A DNA stretch of 57,909 bases from Streptomyces camponoticapitis (GTDB lineage Bacteria > Actinomycetota > Actinomycetes > Streptomycetales > Streptomycetaceae): contig NZ_BMMV01000018.1 of assembly GCF_014646115.1 (NCBI RefSeq), positions 1-57,909 on the forward strand. The letters run 5' to 3'. The position numbers and the translations under genes were made by a program. Shown here piece by piece: positions 17,481 to 26,056 of the stretch. Position 1 is the stretch's first letter, and the number at the start of each line of letters is the position of its first letter. The notes under the pieces were generated by a model. It worked only from the letters and a program-made list of their open reading frames with translations, was not told where the DNA came from and ran no database searches.

Positions 17481-19276
17481 CGGGGTTCTCCAGGATTCTG
17501 CGGGGTCTGCGGCGGCTGCGGACTCCGGCCGTACGGGGGCTGCTGCTGGGGGTCGGGCTCACGTTCGTCCGCCGCGTCGGTCGGCATCCGTACCGGCTCG
17601 AAGGGGCCGCGGGGCCGGGCCGGCCGCTGGTAGCGCTGTTCGTAGGCCTCGGTGTAGGGCTGGAACGGGTCGATGTGCGGTGAGTAGCGCTGGAGCGCCA
17701 ACGTGTCCTCGTGGCGCGGGTGCTGAGCGGCGTGCGGTGTCGCTCGGGGTGTCGCGGGGGCGGGCGTGGGGGCCGGTGTCGTACCGGCGGCGGGGTTGGC
17801 GGGTTCGGCGGGTGTGGCGGGTTCGGCGGGGGAGGCCGGCGCACCCGGCGGCCGCGCGGTCAGCCGCGCCACCAGCTCGGTGCCCGGCTCGGCCGGCCGC
17901 CTGGGGGTCTGTACGGGGACGACCACCGGCAGCGCCGCCGTCGCGGCGGGGTCCCCTGCCGCGTCCGAGCCTGCCGCGTCCGCCGACGGGTCCGGCGGCG
18001 GAACGGGCGCGGGACTGGGAACGGACGCCGGAGTGGACGCCGCGGCGCGGGCCGGGGCCGGCTCCCGGCCGGGGACCGGGTCCGGGTCCGGCGTCTCGTC
18101 CGCAGGCAGCTCCGCCAGGTGCTCCAGCAGCAGCTCGCCCTGACCGTGGATGTTGCCGATCGCGACCAGCGACGAGTCCAGCCCGAGCCGCTCCAGCAGC
18201 TCGCGCATGAAGTCCTCCGGGTCGCGCTTGTCACCACCCAGGTCCACCGCGCGCGAGCGCCAGTCGGCCGGGATCGCGTCGATCGCGCTCTTCGCCGGGT
18301 GCCCGATGACGAACACCTGGTCCGGCTGGAGGTCGGGGACGATCTCGCCCATCTGGCCGTTGCGCTCGACGCGGTCGGGACGGCAGTTGATGACGACGTT
18401 CAGCGGGCGGGCGATCGCGCCCAGGTCGAGCAGCTGGTTGATGTTCATCAGCGTCGACTCGGGGTCGTTCGCCGCGAAGACGTTCGCGAACCGCAGCCGC
18501 TTCCCGTCCGGCGTGAGATACCGCTCGACCGACAGGACACCGGGGTCCGGCGGCGCGTCGTACATGCCCTGGAGCGCCGTCTCGCGCTCCACGCCCATCA
18601 GCTCGGCGACCTTCAGCGCGATCGACACGTTCTCCTTGAACGTGAACCAGCTGAAGCCGCGCAGCTCCTCGTCGCTGACCGTCTCCGGGTCCGCGTAGAT
18701 GAGCCGGCAGTTCCGCGCGTCGGCCTCCTCCTGGAGGATGTCGAAGCGCTCCTTCTCCGCCGTCACACAGATGCCGTTCTCCGGCATCGAGCGCGACAGC
18801 GAGCGCGCCACGTCGTCGAGCGTCGGCCCCATCTCGGCCAGATGGTCCTCACGGACGTTGCACAGCACGCCGATCGTGGAGCGGATCAGCTTCGACTGGT
18901 TGATCTCCTGGAGGGCCGGCATGACGGCCATGCACTCGATGACCAGCGCGTCCGGGTTGTACGCCGCCGCGCGCCGTACGATCCCGATCTGCTCCACCAC
19001 GTTGGCGATGCCGAACTTCCGGTAGACCGGTTCCTCGGTGGCGTCCGGGTGGATGAAGCGGGCGGCCGTGCCGGTCGTCTTGGCGACCGTGACCAGGTCG
19101 CCGCCGCGCAGCGCGCCCGCGCAGAGGCGGGTGATGGAGGACTTGCCGCGGATGCCGTTGACCAGCACGCGGGTGGGGATGCGGTTGAGGTTGGTGAAGT
19201 GGCGGCGCTGCTCGACGACGCCGGCGACCAGCAGGAACGCGCCGCACACCAGCAGCACGGTGTAGAGGAAGAGCAC
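17477..19276 (-). CDS. pgsB: poly-gamma-glutamate synthase PgsB/CapB with long Pro/Ala-rich C-terminal tail
   Basis: A 599-residue protein. Residues 1-392 are the Mur-ligase-like PgsB: a membrane helix at about 1-21, then NGIRGKSS (residues 40-47) as the ATP-binding loop, and later conserved blocks such as CNVREDHLAEMGP and NCRPDRVERN. It activates glutamate as an acyl phosphate and adds it to the growing gamma-linked chain at the membrane. The last 200 or so residues are Pro, Ala, Asp and Arg-rich with no fold visible, unlike Bacillus PgsB of about 390 residues. GTG start at 19276; the end of the upstream gene (GGAAGGAAC before its TGA) acts as ribosome-binding site. Confidence 0.94.
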   Translation of the reverse strand: MLFLYTVLLVCGAFLLVAGVVEQRRHFTNLNRIPTRVLVNGIRGKSSITRLCAGALRGGDLVTVAKTTGTAARFIHPDATEEPVYRKFGIANVVEQIGIVRRAAAYNPDALVIECMAVMPALQEINQSKLIRSTIGVLCNVREDHLAEMGPTLDDVARSLSRSMPENGICVTAEKERFDILQEEADARNCRLIYADPETVSDEELRGFSWFTFKENVSIALKVAELMGVERETALQGMYDAPPDPGVLSVERYLTPDGKRLRFANVFAANDPESTLMNINQLLDLGAIARPLNVVINCRPDRVERNGQMGEIVPDLQPDQVFVIGHPAKSAIDAIPADWRSRAVDLGGDKRDPEDFMRELLERLGLDSSLVAIGNIHGQGELLLEHLAELPADETPDPDPVPGREPAPARAAASTPASVPSPAPVPPPDPSADAAGSDAAGDPAATAALPVVVPVQTPRRPAEPGTELVARLTARPPGAPASPAEPATPAEPANPAAGTTPAPTPAPATPRATPHAAQHPRHEDTLALQRYSPHIDPFQPYTEAYEQRYQRPARPRGPFEPVRMPTDAADEREPDPQQQPPYGRSPQPPQTPQNPGEPR

Positions 19277-19282
19277 GGTCGG

Positions 19283-21682
19283 TCAGTTCCTTCCGGCGGG
19301 TGCCTGCGCGGGGGCGGCGGCGGGGGCCGTCGCCCCCGCGCCGTCCCGCTTGCGTTGTCCGAGCACCTGCTGGCGCAGCAGTTCCAGGGAGCGGGCGATG
19401 GCGCCGACCTCGTCGTGGTGGCGCGGGTAGAGCACGGTGCGGCGGTCGCCGCCCGCCAGCGACTCGGCCTGCTCGGCGACCTCGCGCAGCGGCCGTACGA
19501 CCACGATGTGCAGCCAGCCCAGACACGCGGCCGCGGCGGTGATGCCGAGGAGGCCCGCCAGCACGGTGCGGTTCTGGAGGCTGTACTCGGGGATCGCCAG
19601 CCCGGCGGCCGGCTGCCAGCTCACCACGCTCCAGTTGAGCGACTTGGCGGCGCCGCCGCCGACGAACGGGGCCGCGCCGGCCACCTGCACGCCGCCGCCG
19701 TCGCGGTAGACGACGGCGCCCGCGCGGGCGCTGACGCCGGTCTTCTGGCTGGTGCCGGCGACCAGTTCGTCAAGGCGTGACGACGGCAGGTCCTCGAAGG
19801 CCAGATAGCCCGTGTTGCCGCCGAGTACGCGCCGCTCGGCGTCGACGACACGGATCGAGCCGAGGCCCGGCCGCTTGAGGAGCGAGTTGATGAAGTCGAT
19901 ACGGAACTCGCCGACGACCGAACGGCCGTCACGGCCCGGCAGCTCGGCGTAGCTCGCGATGACGGGTTCGGTGCCGGAGTCGTTCAGGACGGTGATCGGG
20001 TCGGCGAACGGCCTGCCGTCGTCCGCGGCGCCCTTCGCCGCGTCCTCGCCGGCCCCCGTGCCCGCGCCTTCGCCCTCGTCCTTCGGCGTGTCGGGCAGTC
20101 GGGGCGACTCGCCGGACCGCGCCACGATGGTGCCGTCCGCGTCGCGTACGTACAGCGAGCGGTAGCGCGAGTGGTCGGTGCGCGTGCGCTCAAGGACCTT
20201 CGTCATGTCCTCGGGCGAGGTCCGCTCGCCGAGCAGACCGGCGACGGACATCAGGTCGGCGTGACCCTCGTTGAGCGAGCGGCGCACCCGGTCGGAGAGG
20301 GTGTCGGTGCGCTCACGCTGGTCGTTGGTGACCTGTTCCGGTACGACGGCGGTGGCGTCGGCCCGGTTGAGCAGGAGCAGCATCGGGGCGGACCAGACGA
20401 GCAGCAGGATGCCGCAGACCGCGAGCAGGGCGCGGGCGCCGAACCGGCCCCGGCGGGGCCGTGCGGCGGGGCCGCCGGACGTCGCCTCGTCCGCGTCGGA
20501 GCGCTCCCCGAGCAGCTGGCGGCGCAGCCGCTCCAGCGCGTCGCCGATCCGGGCGGCCTCGCCGAAGCGGGGCGTGCGGACCGGCCGGGTCAGATCGCCG
20601 CGGGTCAGCCGCCGGCTCTCCAGGAAGAGCCGCAGCAGCGGCCGTTGGACCGTGCCGAGCAGGACGCCCACGGCCAGCGCGCCGATCAGCAGCAGCGCAC
20701 CGGCGGCGAGCAGCCCGAACAGCGGGTCGGTCACCCGTGTCGGGTCCTCGGCGACGTCCACCATGGCGACGACGGTCAGTCCGAGCGAGGTGGCGACGGT
20801 GCCCTTGCCGGGCTCCGGGCCGGTGAGGGCCGCGTAACCGGCGATGGCGCGGTCGCCCTCGAAGAGATCGCCGCGCAGGCTGCCGCTGACGCCGGTGTAG
20901 CCGCCCCCGCCCGGCTCATTCACCTTCAGGGGGTGTTCCTTGGCCCGCTTGGCCGCGACCTCGGCGAACGCCTTGAGCTGCTTCTCGGAGCGGGCGACGC
21001 CGGTGCGCTGGTCCTCGGTGAGGACCTGCTCGCTCTCCGGGATGCCGTCGCTGCTGAGGATGCGCCCGGTGCTGTCGATCACCGCGATGGAGCGGAACTT
21101 GCCGAGGCTTATACCGGGGAAGCGCAGGCTGCTGGAGGCGATGAGCAGTTGCTGGGGCTGTCCCTTCCAGGACAGCACCTGAAGGGAGAGCAGCCGGGTC
21201 TCGCCGTTGGCGAGGCGCACCATACGGGGGCTGAGCCCGCCCTTCTCGGAGAGCTTGGAGGTGTCGATCGCGGAGACCGGCACGTTCTCGCCGCGGGCCG
21301 CGAGCATCCGGCCGGAGGAGATCTCCACGACGGCGGTGCCGACCCACTTCTGGTAGACGCTGCCGATCTTGTCGACCACGGCGTCCGGCTGGGCGGGGTC
21401 ACCCGCGTTGAACAGTCCGGCGGTCCTGGCCAGGTCCGCGGCGCTCTCGTCGATGGAGGCGCGCATCGCGACGGCGCCGTCCTCGGCGAAGTGCGCCTGG
21501 GAGGTCATGACGGCCTTCGGGACGGAGTCCTCGCTCGCACGGCCGAAGCCGAGGGCGGTGATTCCCGCGAGGGAGAGCAGGAGCGCGGACAGGACCGCGA
21601 TGGGCGGGCGAATGCCGCCCAGTAGGGACATGTCGGCCCGTCTGCGGACCTTGTGCCGTCGCTTCGCGGGCGAAGCGGCCAT
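19283..21682 (-). CDS. duplicated sensor-HAMP membrane protein without output domain
   Basis: A 799-residue protein built from two similar halves. Each has a membrane helix, an extracytoplasmic domain of 200-270 residues (Cache/PAS-like), a second membrane helix and a HAMP-like segment. Half one runs over about residues 22-395 and half two over about 410-775. HAMP-like parts are RPLLRLFLESRRLTRGDL (about 347) and RPLREVAEQAESLAGGD (about 717). Each half ends with a LE-LRRQ/LRQQ-LLG/VLGQ helix. No kinase, cyclase or chemoreceptor signalling domain follows. It is six bases from pgsB and must be co-expressed with it. A structural or sensing partner of the polymer synthase is an inference. ATG at 21682 with AAGGGAA upstream. 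Confidence 0.85.
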   Translation of the reverse strand: MAASPAKRRHKVRRRADMSLLGGIRPPIAVLSALLLSLAGITALGFGRASEDSVPKAVMTSQAHFAEDGAVAMRASIDESAADLARTAGLFNAGDPAQPDAVVDKIGSVYQKWVGTAVVEISSGRMLAARGENVPVSAIDTSKLSEKGGLSPRMVRLANGETRLLSLQVLSWKGQPQQLLIASSSLRFPGISLGKFRSIAVIDSTGRILSSDGIPESEQVLTEDQRTGVARSEKQLKAFAEVAAKRAKEHPLKVNEPGGGGYTGVSGSLRGDLFEGDRAIAGYAALTGPEPGKGTVATSLGLTVVAMVDVAEDPTRVTDPLFGLLAAGALLLIGALAVGVLLGTVQRPLLRLFLESRRLTRGDLTRPVRTPRFGEAARIGDALERLRRQLLGERSDADEATSGGPAARPRRGRFGARALLAVCGILLLVWSAPMLLLLNRADATAVVPEQVTNDQRERTDTLSDRVRRSLNEGHADLMSVAGLLGERTSPEDMTKVLERTRTDHSRYRSLYVRDADGTIVARSGESPRLPDTPKDEGEGAGTGAGEDAAKGAADDGRPFADPITVLNDSGTEPVIASYAELPGRDGRSVVGEFRIDFINSLLKRPGLGSIRVVDAERRVLGGNTGYLAFEDLPSSRLDELVAGTSQKTGVSARAGAVVYRDGGGVQVAGAAPFVGGGAAKSLNWSVVSWQPAAGLAIPEYSLQNRTVLAGLLGITAAAACLGWLHIVVVRPLREVAEQAESLAGGDRRTVLYPRHHDEVGAIARSLELLRQQVLGQRKRDGAGATAPAAAPAQAPAGRN

Positions 21683-21984
21683 GAGCGTTCCCTTTCGGAT
21701 GTTCGTGATCGGCGGGTGCTGTGCGTGCGTGCGGGCGCGCGGGAAACAGCCCCAGCCGGAAGAGTCCGACTCGCAAGTCTTGGGGATGGTTGCACGAAGA
21801 GTGACGGGTGTGACCTACGCGACGTTTGGACCGGGAGATTCCGTCAACGCGCGCGCAGGCATGATCCCAGGCGTGATCCAGAACTTCGGTTTCCCGGCTC
21901 TCCGCGTGTTCGGATGCTGGGCCACGCGCGTGTCCGCCGTCTTACGTACCGAGGGGGGCTCGTTCAACTCTCGATGGACGCTGG
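21683..21984. promoter_or_regulatory. promoter region of the pgs operon
   Basis: About 300 bases with no credible gene lie between the membrane-sensor gene and the terminator hairpin of capA. Because capA has its own terminator, the sensor-pgsB-pgsC-NlpC operon must start from here. I could not pick -35/-10 boxes with confidence. Confidence 0.5.
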
Positions 21985-22052
21985 GGCCTGTCCGCCGGAT
22001 CTTCGCGGGTCTGCCGGGCGTTCCGGGCCCGCGAAGATCGGCCGGGCAGGCC
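21985..22052. terminator. long hairpin just after capA
   Basis: Arms 21985-22009 and 22028-22052 pair over 25 positions with about four mismatches; the inner GATCTTCGCGGG/CCCGCGAAGATC is perfect. It sits five bases from the end of capA, so capA transcripts probably end here and the downstream pgs operon is transcribed separately. Confidence 0.8.
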
Positions 22053-22057
22053 GTGGC

Positions 22058-23359
22058 TCAGTCCGGCAGCTCGTTCAACGGCCGCAGACCGTCCTTCGCC
22101 GCGCCGCGGTTGAGCATCGTGCCCCGGGTGCGTTCGAAGGCGAGCCGGTACTGGGCCCGTTCCTCGGCCGACAGGTCCTTGTCCGCCCGCAGGGCCCCCG
22201 CGATGTCCAGCAGCCGGTGGTCCTTCGCCGCGCCCTTCGCGGGGCCGGGGGACTGCTCGACGACCGCGCCGTCCGCGCCCGCGTCGGCCTCGCCCTCCTC
22301 CTCGGGAGGGATCGTGACGAAGGTCGGCGCGTAGCGCGCCTCCACGTCCCAGCCGCCGCCGGACTTCTTGTGGAACTCGAACCAGCCGATGGCGCCTTCC
22401 TCGGTCAGCCCCGACGGCACGTCGTGCCGGGCGAGCTGGTTCCCCAGGCCGTACGCGATCCAGGTGCCGTCCACCTTCTCCATCGGCTGCACCACATGCG
22501 CGTGGTGGCCGATGATCAGATCGACCCCGGTCTCCTTGGCGATCCGCCGGCCCAGTTTGAGCTGGGTGGAATGGGGGTCGGGATGGTGCTCCCGCCCCCA
22601 GTGGATGCTCAGGATCACGACCTCGGCGCCTGCTTTGCGCGCGGCCTTCTCGGCGGCGGAGATCGCGTCGAGCGAGTTCTTGTTGGTGAGCCAGGGCTTG
22701 TCCGCCGGTACCTCCCGGCCGTTGAAGCCGAAGGCGTACGAAAGCTGCGCCACGCGCACGCCCTTGACGTCCACGATCAGCGGCTTGGCCGCCTCGGCGG
22801 CGCTGCGCGCGGAACCGGTGTGCTTCACCCCGGCGGCGTCGAGCGCGTCAAGGGTGCGCTTCACGCCGCCCGGGCCGTCGTCCAGCGTGTGGTTGGAGGC
22901 GGTCGAGCAGGTGTCGTAACCGGTGTCCTTGATCGCGGTGGTGATCTGCGGCGGCACCAGGAAGTCGGGGAAGCCGCGGAAGGGGCCCTTCGGCCCGGCG
23001 ACCACCGGCTCGAAGTGGCAGATGGCCAGATCCGCCTTGCTGATGACGGGCTTCACCCCGGCCATGATCTTGTGGAAATCGGGGTCCGGGACGTCCGCGC
23101 CGACCTTCTCGCCGACCGGCTCGGGGACTTCGGTGACACCGGCGTCCCGGTACGCCTGCTGGGTCAGGGCCGGGTGGATCAGGATGTCGCCGGCCGCGGC
23201 GACGGTGAAGGCCGGGTCGCCCTTCGGCCCCGCGGCCTCGCTCTCGCCGCCGACGACGGAGCAGCCGGCCGCCGTCGTCGCGAGGAGCGCGAACGCCAGT
23301 GCGACGGTGCTCCTGGGCAGGCGGCCGCGTAGGAAGGACGTGTTTCTTTGTGGTGTCAC
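22058..23359 (-). CDS. capA: CapA-family protein (poly-gamma-glutamate capsule, metallophosphatase-like fold)
   Basis: A 433-residue protein of the CapA/PgsA family (calcineurin-like fold). It has an N-terminal signal with a weak lipobox (A30-A31-G32-C33), so it may be a surface lipoprotein. The mature part shows FTVAAAGDILIHPALT, SNHTLDDG, LSIHWGREH and IGHHAHVVQP, the metal-site blocks of the family. CapA/PgsA is needed for polymer export or anchoring. The GTG at 23359 fits the signal peptide but its ribosome-binding site is weak; the frame is open 30 codons further up, where it would overlap the divergent gene at 23380. It lies upstream of the pgs operon but behind its own terminator. Confidence 0.9.
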   Translation of the reverse strand: MTPQRNTSFLRGRLPRSTVALAFALLATTAAGCSVVGGESEAAGPKGDPAFTVAAAGDILIHPALTQQAYRDAGVTEVPEPVGEKVGADVPDPDFHKIMAGVKPVISKADLAICHFEPVVAGPKGPFRGFPDFLVPPQITTAIKDTGYDTCSTASNHTLDDGPGGVKRTLDALDAAGVKHTGSARSAAEAAKPLIVDVKGVRVAQLSYAFGFNGREVPADKPWLTNKNSLDAISAAEKAARKAGAEVVILSIHWGREHHPDPHSTQLKLGRRIAKETGVDLIIGHHAHVVQPMEKVDGTWIAYGLGNQLARHDVPSGLTEEGAIGWFEFHKKSGGGWDVEARYAPTFVTIPPEEEGEADAGADGAVVEQSPGPAKGAAKDHRLLDIAGALRADKDLSAEERAQYRLAFERTRGTMLNRGAAKDGLRPLNELPD

Positions 23360-23379
23360 CCTGATATTTTCACTCGACA

Positions 23380-24381
23380 ATGAGCCCCGTTCCGACCAAA
23401 AAGATAACGGTACCGGCAAACCTGCCGCGCACCGCCGTACTTCTGGCACTCCTGGTGGCAGCGGTCGCGGTGGTCGTTCCGGCTCTCGACAGCGCCCGCA
23501 CGGACGCCCCGTCCCCCGGCCCGGGCCCCGCCGACGGCCCCTCGTCCGGCCTGGAACGCCGGCTCTCCGCGTACGCCATGGAGGTCGTCGCCGACTCCCG
23601 CTTCCGTCCCCCGGACCGCGCCGAACGCGAGGCGCTGGCCGAGGGCGTGGGCCTGTACGTCGACGGCGAGCACGAGAAGGGCGAGCGCAGGCTGGCCGAG
23701 GTGGACTTCGGCGTACGGATCGTGCGCGACACGCCGCGCGACGGGGAAGGCCCCGGCCGCAGATACGCGGAGATCGCCGACCGGACGGAGGAGACCCGGC
23801 GCGGCTGGGGACGGGTCTACATCGACCTGGACACCGCGCCGCGCTACAGCGTGCAGGTCCCGCACCCGGTCGCCGACGCGTACACCGACCGGCTCGGCGC
23901 GGGCGTACTGCGCTCCGCGCCCGGCGGGATCCTCGTCATCGCGGGTGCCCACCGCCGGGCGGGCGAGGGCAACGCGGCCGATGTCGCCCACCGCCGGGAC
24001 ACCGTCTTCCACGCGATCGCCGCCGAACTGGTGGACCGGTCCATCCCCGGCATCCAGGTCCACGGGTACGCCGACAGCACCGTCCCGGGCCGGGATCTGG
24101 TCATCTCCACCGGCGCGGGCGACCGGGCGCGCTCCCAGGCGCGCACGCTCGCGGGCGCGTTGGACGCCGACGGGTTCCAGGTCTGCCGTGCCTGGGAGGA
24201 GAAGTGCCCGCTCGAAGGCCGGAACAACAAGCAGGGCAGGCTCGCCGCCGACGAGGGCGTGCCCTTCCTGCACATCGAGGTGAACCGCACGGTGCGGGGC
24301 GACGCGGCGCGTACGGACCGGGCGGTCGCGGCGATGGCGGCGGCGGTCCGGGAGTGGGGCGCCGGCTCCGGAGCGAGCTGA
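23380..24381 (+). CDS. secreted protein, possible zinc hydrolase
   Basis: A 333-residue protein with an N-terminal membrane/signal segment (residues 18-38) and an exported soluble domain. I do not recognise a named family with confidence. It has a core VIAGAHRRAGE in which H191-x4-E196 looks like a zinc-binding pair. A conserved-looking AHRRDTVFHAI follows, with VHGYAD (H228) next and FLHIEVNRTVR (H298, E300) near the end. This order of H-x4-E, a later His and a late Glu resembles M14-like amidases, including the PghP poly-gamma-glutamate hydrolases. It starts 20 bases from the divergent capA gene, which supports a link to the polymer. The function is inference only. Confidence 0.6.
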   Translation: MSPVPTKKITVPANLPRTAVLLALLVAAVAVVVPALDSARTDAPSPGPGPADGPSSGLERRLSAYAMEVVADSRFRPPDRAEREALAEGVGLYVDGEHEKGERRLAEVDFGVRIVRDTPRDGEGPGRRYAEIADRTEETRRGWGRVYIDLDTAPRYSVQVPHPVADAYTDRLGAGVLRSAPGGILVIAGAHRRAGEGNAADVAHRRDTVFHAIAAELVDRSIPGIQVHGYADSTVPGRDLVISTGAGDRARSQARTLAGALDADGFQVCRAWEEKCPLEGRNNKQGRLAADEGVPFLHIEVNRTVRGDAARTDRAVAAMAAAVREWGAGSGAS

Positions 24382-24789
24382 TCGCCGCGGTGTCTCACGG
24401 TGCCCGGACGGGACCGGAGAGTGCCCGGGGCATGCCCGAATAGCCCGCAAACGTCTCTTGGCGTGTTTCATACCGTCGAACGTGATCGTTCGTGGACCGT
24501 GCGGGGATCGTTTGCCGTTCGGATGGGGTCACGCGCCGGATCGGCCAAAACGTGAGAAAGGCCGGATTGACACAGAGTCAGGCGGACACGGGGTGTAGTC
24601 ATCGCAGCAAACGACCCACAAACGACCCCTGTGCGGTGCTGCAACGAGAGCGGGAAATCGTCACTGTGTAGGAGCGCCTGCCGCCGGTAGGGCGAGTTCC
24701 GGTTCCGCTGACCGATCTGAGAGCACCCGATCAGTTCTAACCATGTTGACAGTTGACAGATGTCTCATTCGAGAGGGCTGTACAGGCGC
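24382..24789. promoter_or_regulatory. intergenic region with several short repeats upstream of the acyl-CoA dehydrogenase homologue
   Basis: About 400 bases with no gene. It holds the inverted repeat CGAACG-TGAT-CGTTCG near 24480, the direct repeat of AAACGACCC near 24608-24630, a TTGACACAGAG stretch near 24567 that could be a -35 region, and a tandem TTGACAG-TTGACAG just before 24760. Together they suggest a regulated promoter, but I cannot name a regulator. Confidence 0.45.
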
Positions 24790-25992
24790 ATGAGTGGCTA
24801 TTTCACCACGGAATTCCATGAACGTCTCCGCGCGCAGGTCCGCGCGTTCGCCGAGGCCGAGGTCCGCCCGCGCATACCGGAGATGGAAGCGTCCAAGGCC
24901 GTCCAGCACGAGCTGTCCCAGCTCATCGCCTGGCAGGGCTGGCTGGGCGCGACCATCGATCCCATGTACGGCGGCATGGGAGCCGGCCATGTCGCGAAGA
25001 CCATCATCATCGAGGAGCTGGCCCGGGTCAGCGGTGCCATGGGTGCCATGGTGCAGGCATCGCAGCTCGGTGTCGCGAAGATCATTCACTTCGGCAACGA
25101 GACCCAGAAGAAGACCTGGCTCCCGGAGATCGCGGCGGGCTCCTGTCTGCCGACCATCGCCGTGACGGAGTCCGGCTCGGGCGGCCATGTCCTGGGTATG
25201 GAGGCCACCGCCCACCGCGACGGCGACGACTACATACTCAACGGCGCCAAGGTGTTCGTCGGCAATTCGCACGTCGGCGATCTGCACGGTGTCGTGGTGC
25301 GCACCGGACCGGGCAGCAAGGGCCTCTCCGCCTTCCTGGTGGAGGCTGACCGCCCCGGCTTCTCGCTGGCCCCGCACCGGCCCGCCATGGGCCTGCACGG
25401 ATTCTCCTTCGGCGAGCTGATCTTCAACAACTGCCGGGTCCCCGCGGCCAATCTGCTGGGCAACGAGGGCGACGGGCTGCCCGTCGCGTACTCGTCCAGC
25501 ATCCTCTACGGCCGGGCCAACCTCACCGCCGTCGCGCTGGGCATCCACCGGGCCGTCCTGGAGGAGACCATCGCGTTCGCGACCTCGCGCCAGCGTTACG
25601 GGGCGCCCCTCGCCGAACTCCCCACGATCAAGCAGAAGCTGGGGAAGATGCAGTCGGCGCTCATGACGGCCCGGCTGACGGCGTACCACGCCGTGCATCT
25701 GCTGGACCAAGGGCTCCCGTGCGACGCCGAGTTGATGAACGCCAAACTGATCAACGTCGAGTCGGCGATGGACTCCGCCCGTGCCGCCATGGAGATCCAC
25801 GCGGGCATCGGCCTCTCGGCCGACCTGCCCATCGAGCGCTACACGCGCGACGCGTTCCACATCTTCGCACCGGCCGGCACGTCCGACATCCAGCTCCAGC
25901 GGCTGGCCGAGACGGCGCTGGGCACCTCGAAGGGCGACTGGTCACGACGACTGGCCGCCCACGCCGGAGCGGGGGCGGCGGTCGCCGTCTGA
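24790..25992 (+). CDS. acyl-CoA dehydrogenase family protein lacking the usual catalytic Glu
   Basis: A 400-residue flavoprotein fold. FAD- and substrate-binding blocks are present: TIAVTESGSGGHVLGMEATA, a GAKVFVGNSH strand, SRQRYG and the C-terminal RDAFHIFAPAGTSDIQ. In ordinary members the last block reads Y-E-G-T-S, with the Glu as catalytic base; here residue 362 is Ala. The alternative base position on helix G also lacks Glu (around G241-R242). The enzyme may act on an unusual substrate, use another base or not be a dehydrogenase. ATG at 24790 has GAGAGGG upstream; a second in-frame ATG is at 24760. It stands alone, convergent with the conservon. Confidence 0.85.
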   Translation: MSGYFTTEFHERLRAQVRAFAEAEVRPRIPEMEASKAVQHELSQLIAWQGWLGATIDPMYGGMGAGHVAKTIIIEELARVSGAMGAMVQASQLGVAKIIHFGNETQKKTWLPEIAAGSCLPTIAVTESGSGGHVLGMEATAHRDGDDYILNGAKVFVGNSHVGDLHGVVVRTGPGSKGLSAFLVEADRPGFSLAPHRPAMGLHGFSFGELIFNNCRVPAANLLGNEGDGLPVAYSSSILYGRANLTAVALGIHRAVLEETIAFATSRQRYGAPLAELPTIKQKLGKMQSALMTARLTAYHAVHLLDQGLPCDAELMNAKLINVESAMDSARAAMEIHAGIGLSADLPIERYTRDAFHIFAPAGTSDIQLQRLAETALGTSKGDWSRRLAAHAGAGAAVAV

Positions 25993-26056
25993 AGTTGTGA
26001 GGCCGTACGTCCCGCGGTTCTGAAGTCGTACGTCGCAGTGCCGTGAGGCCCGCTCG

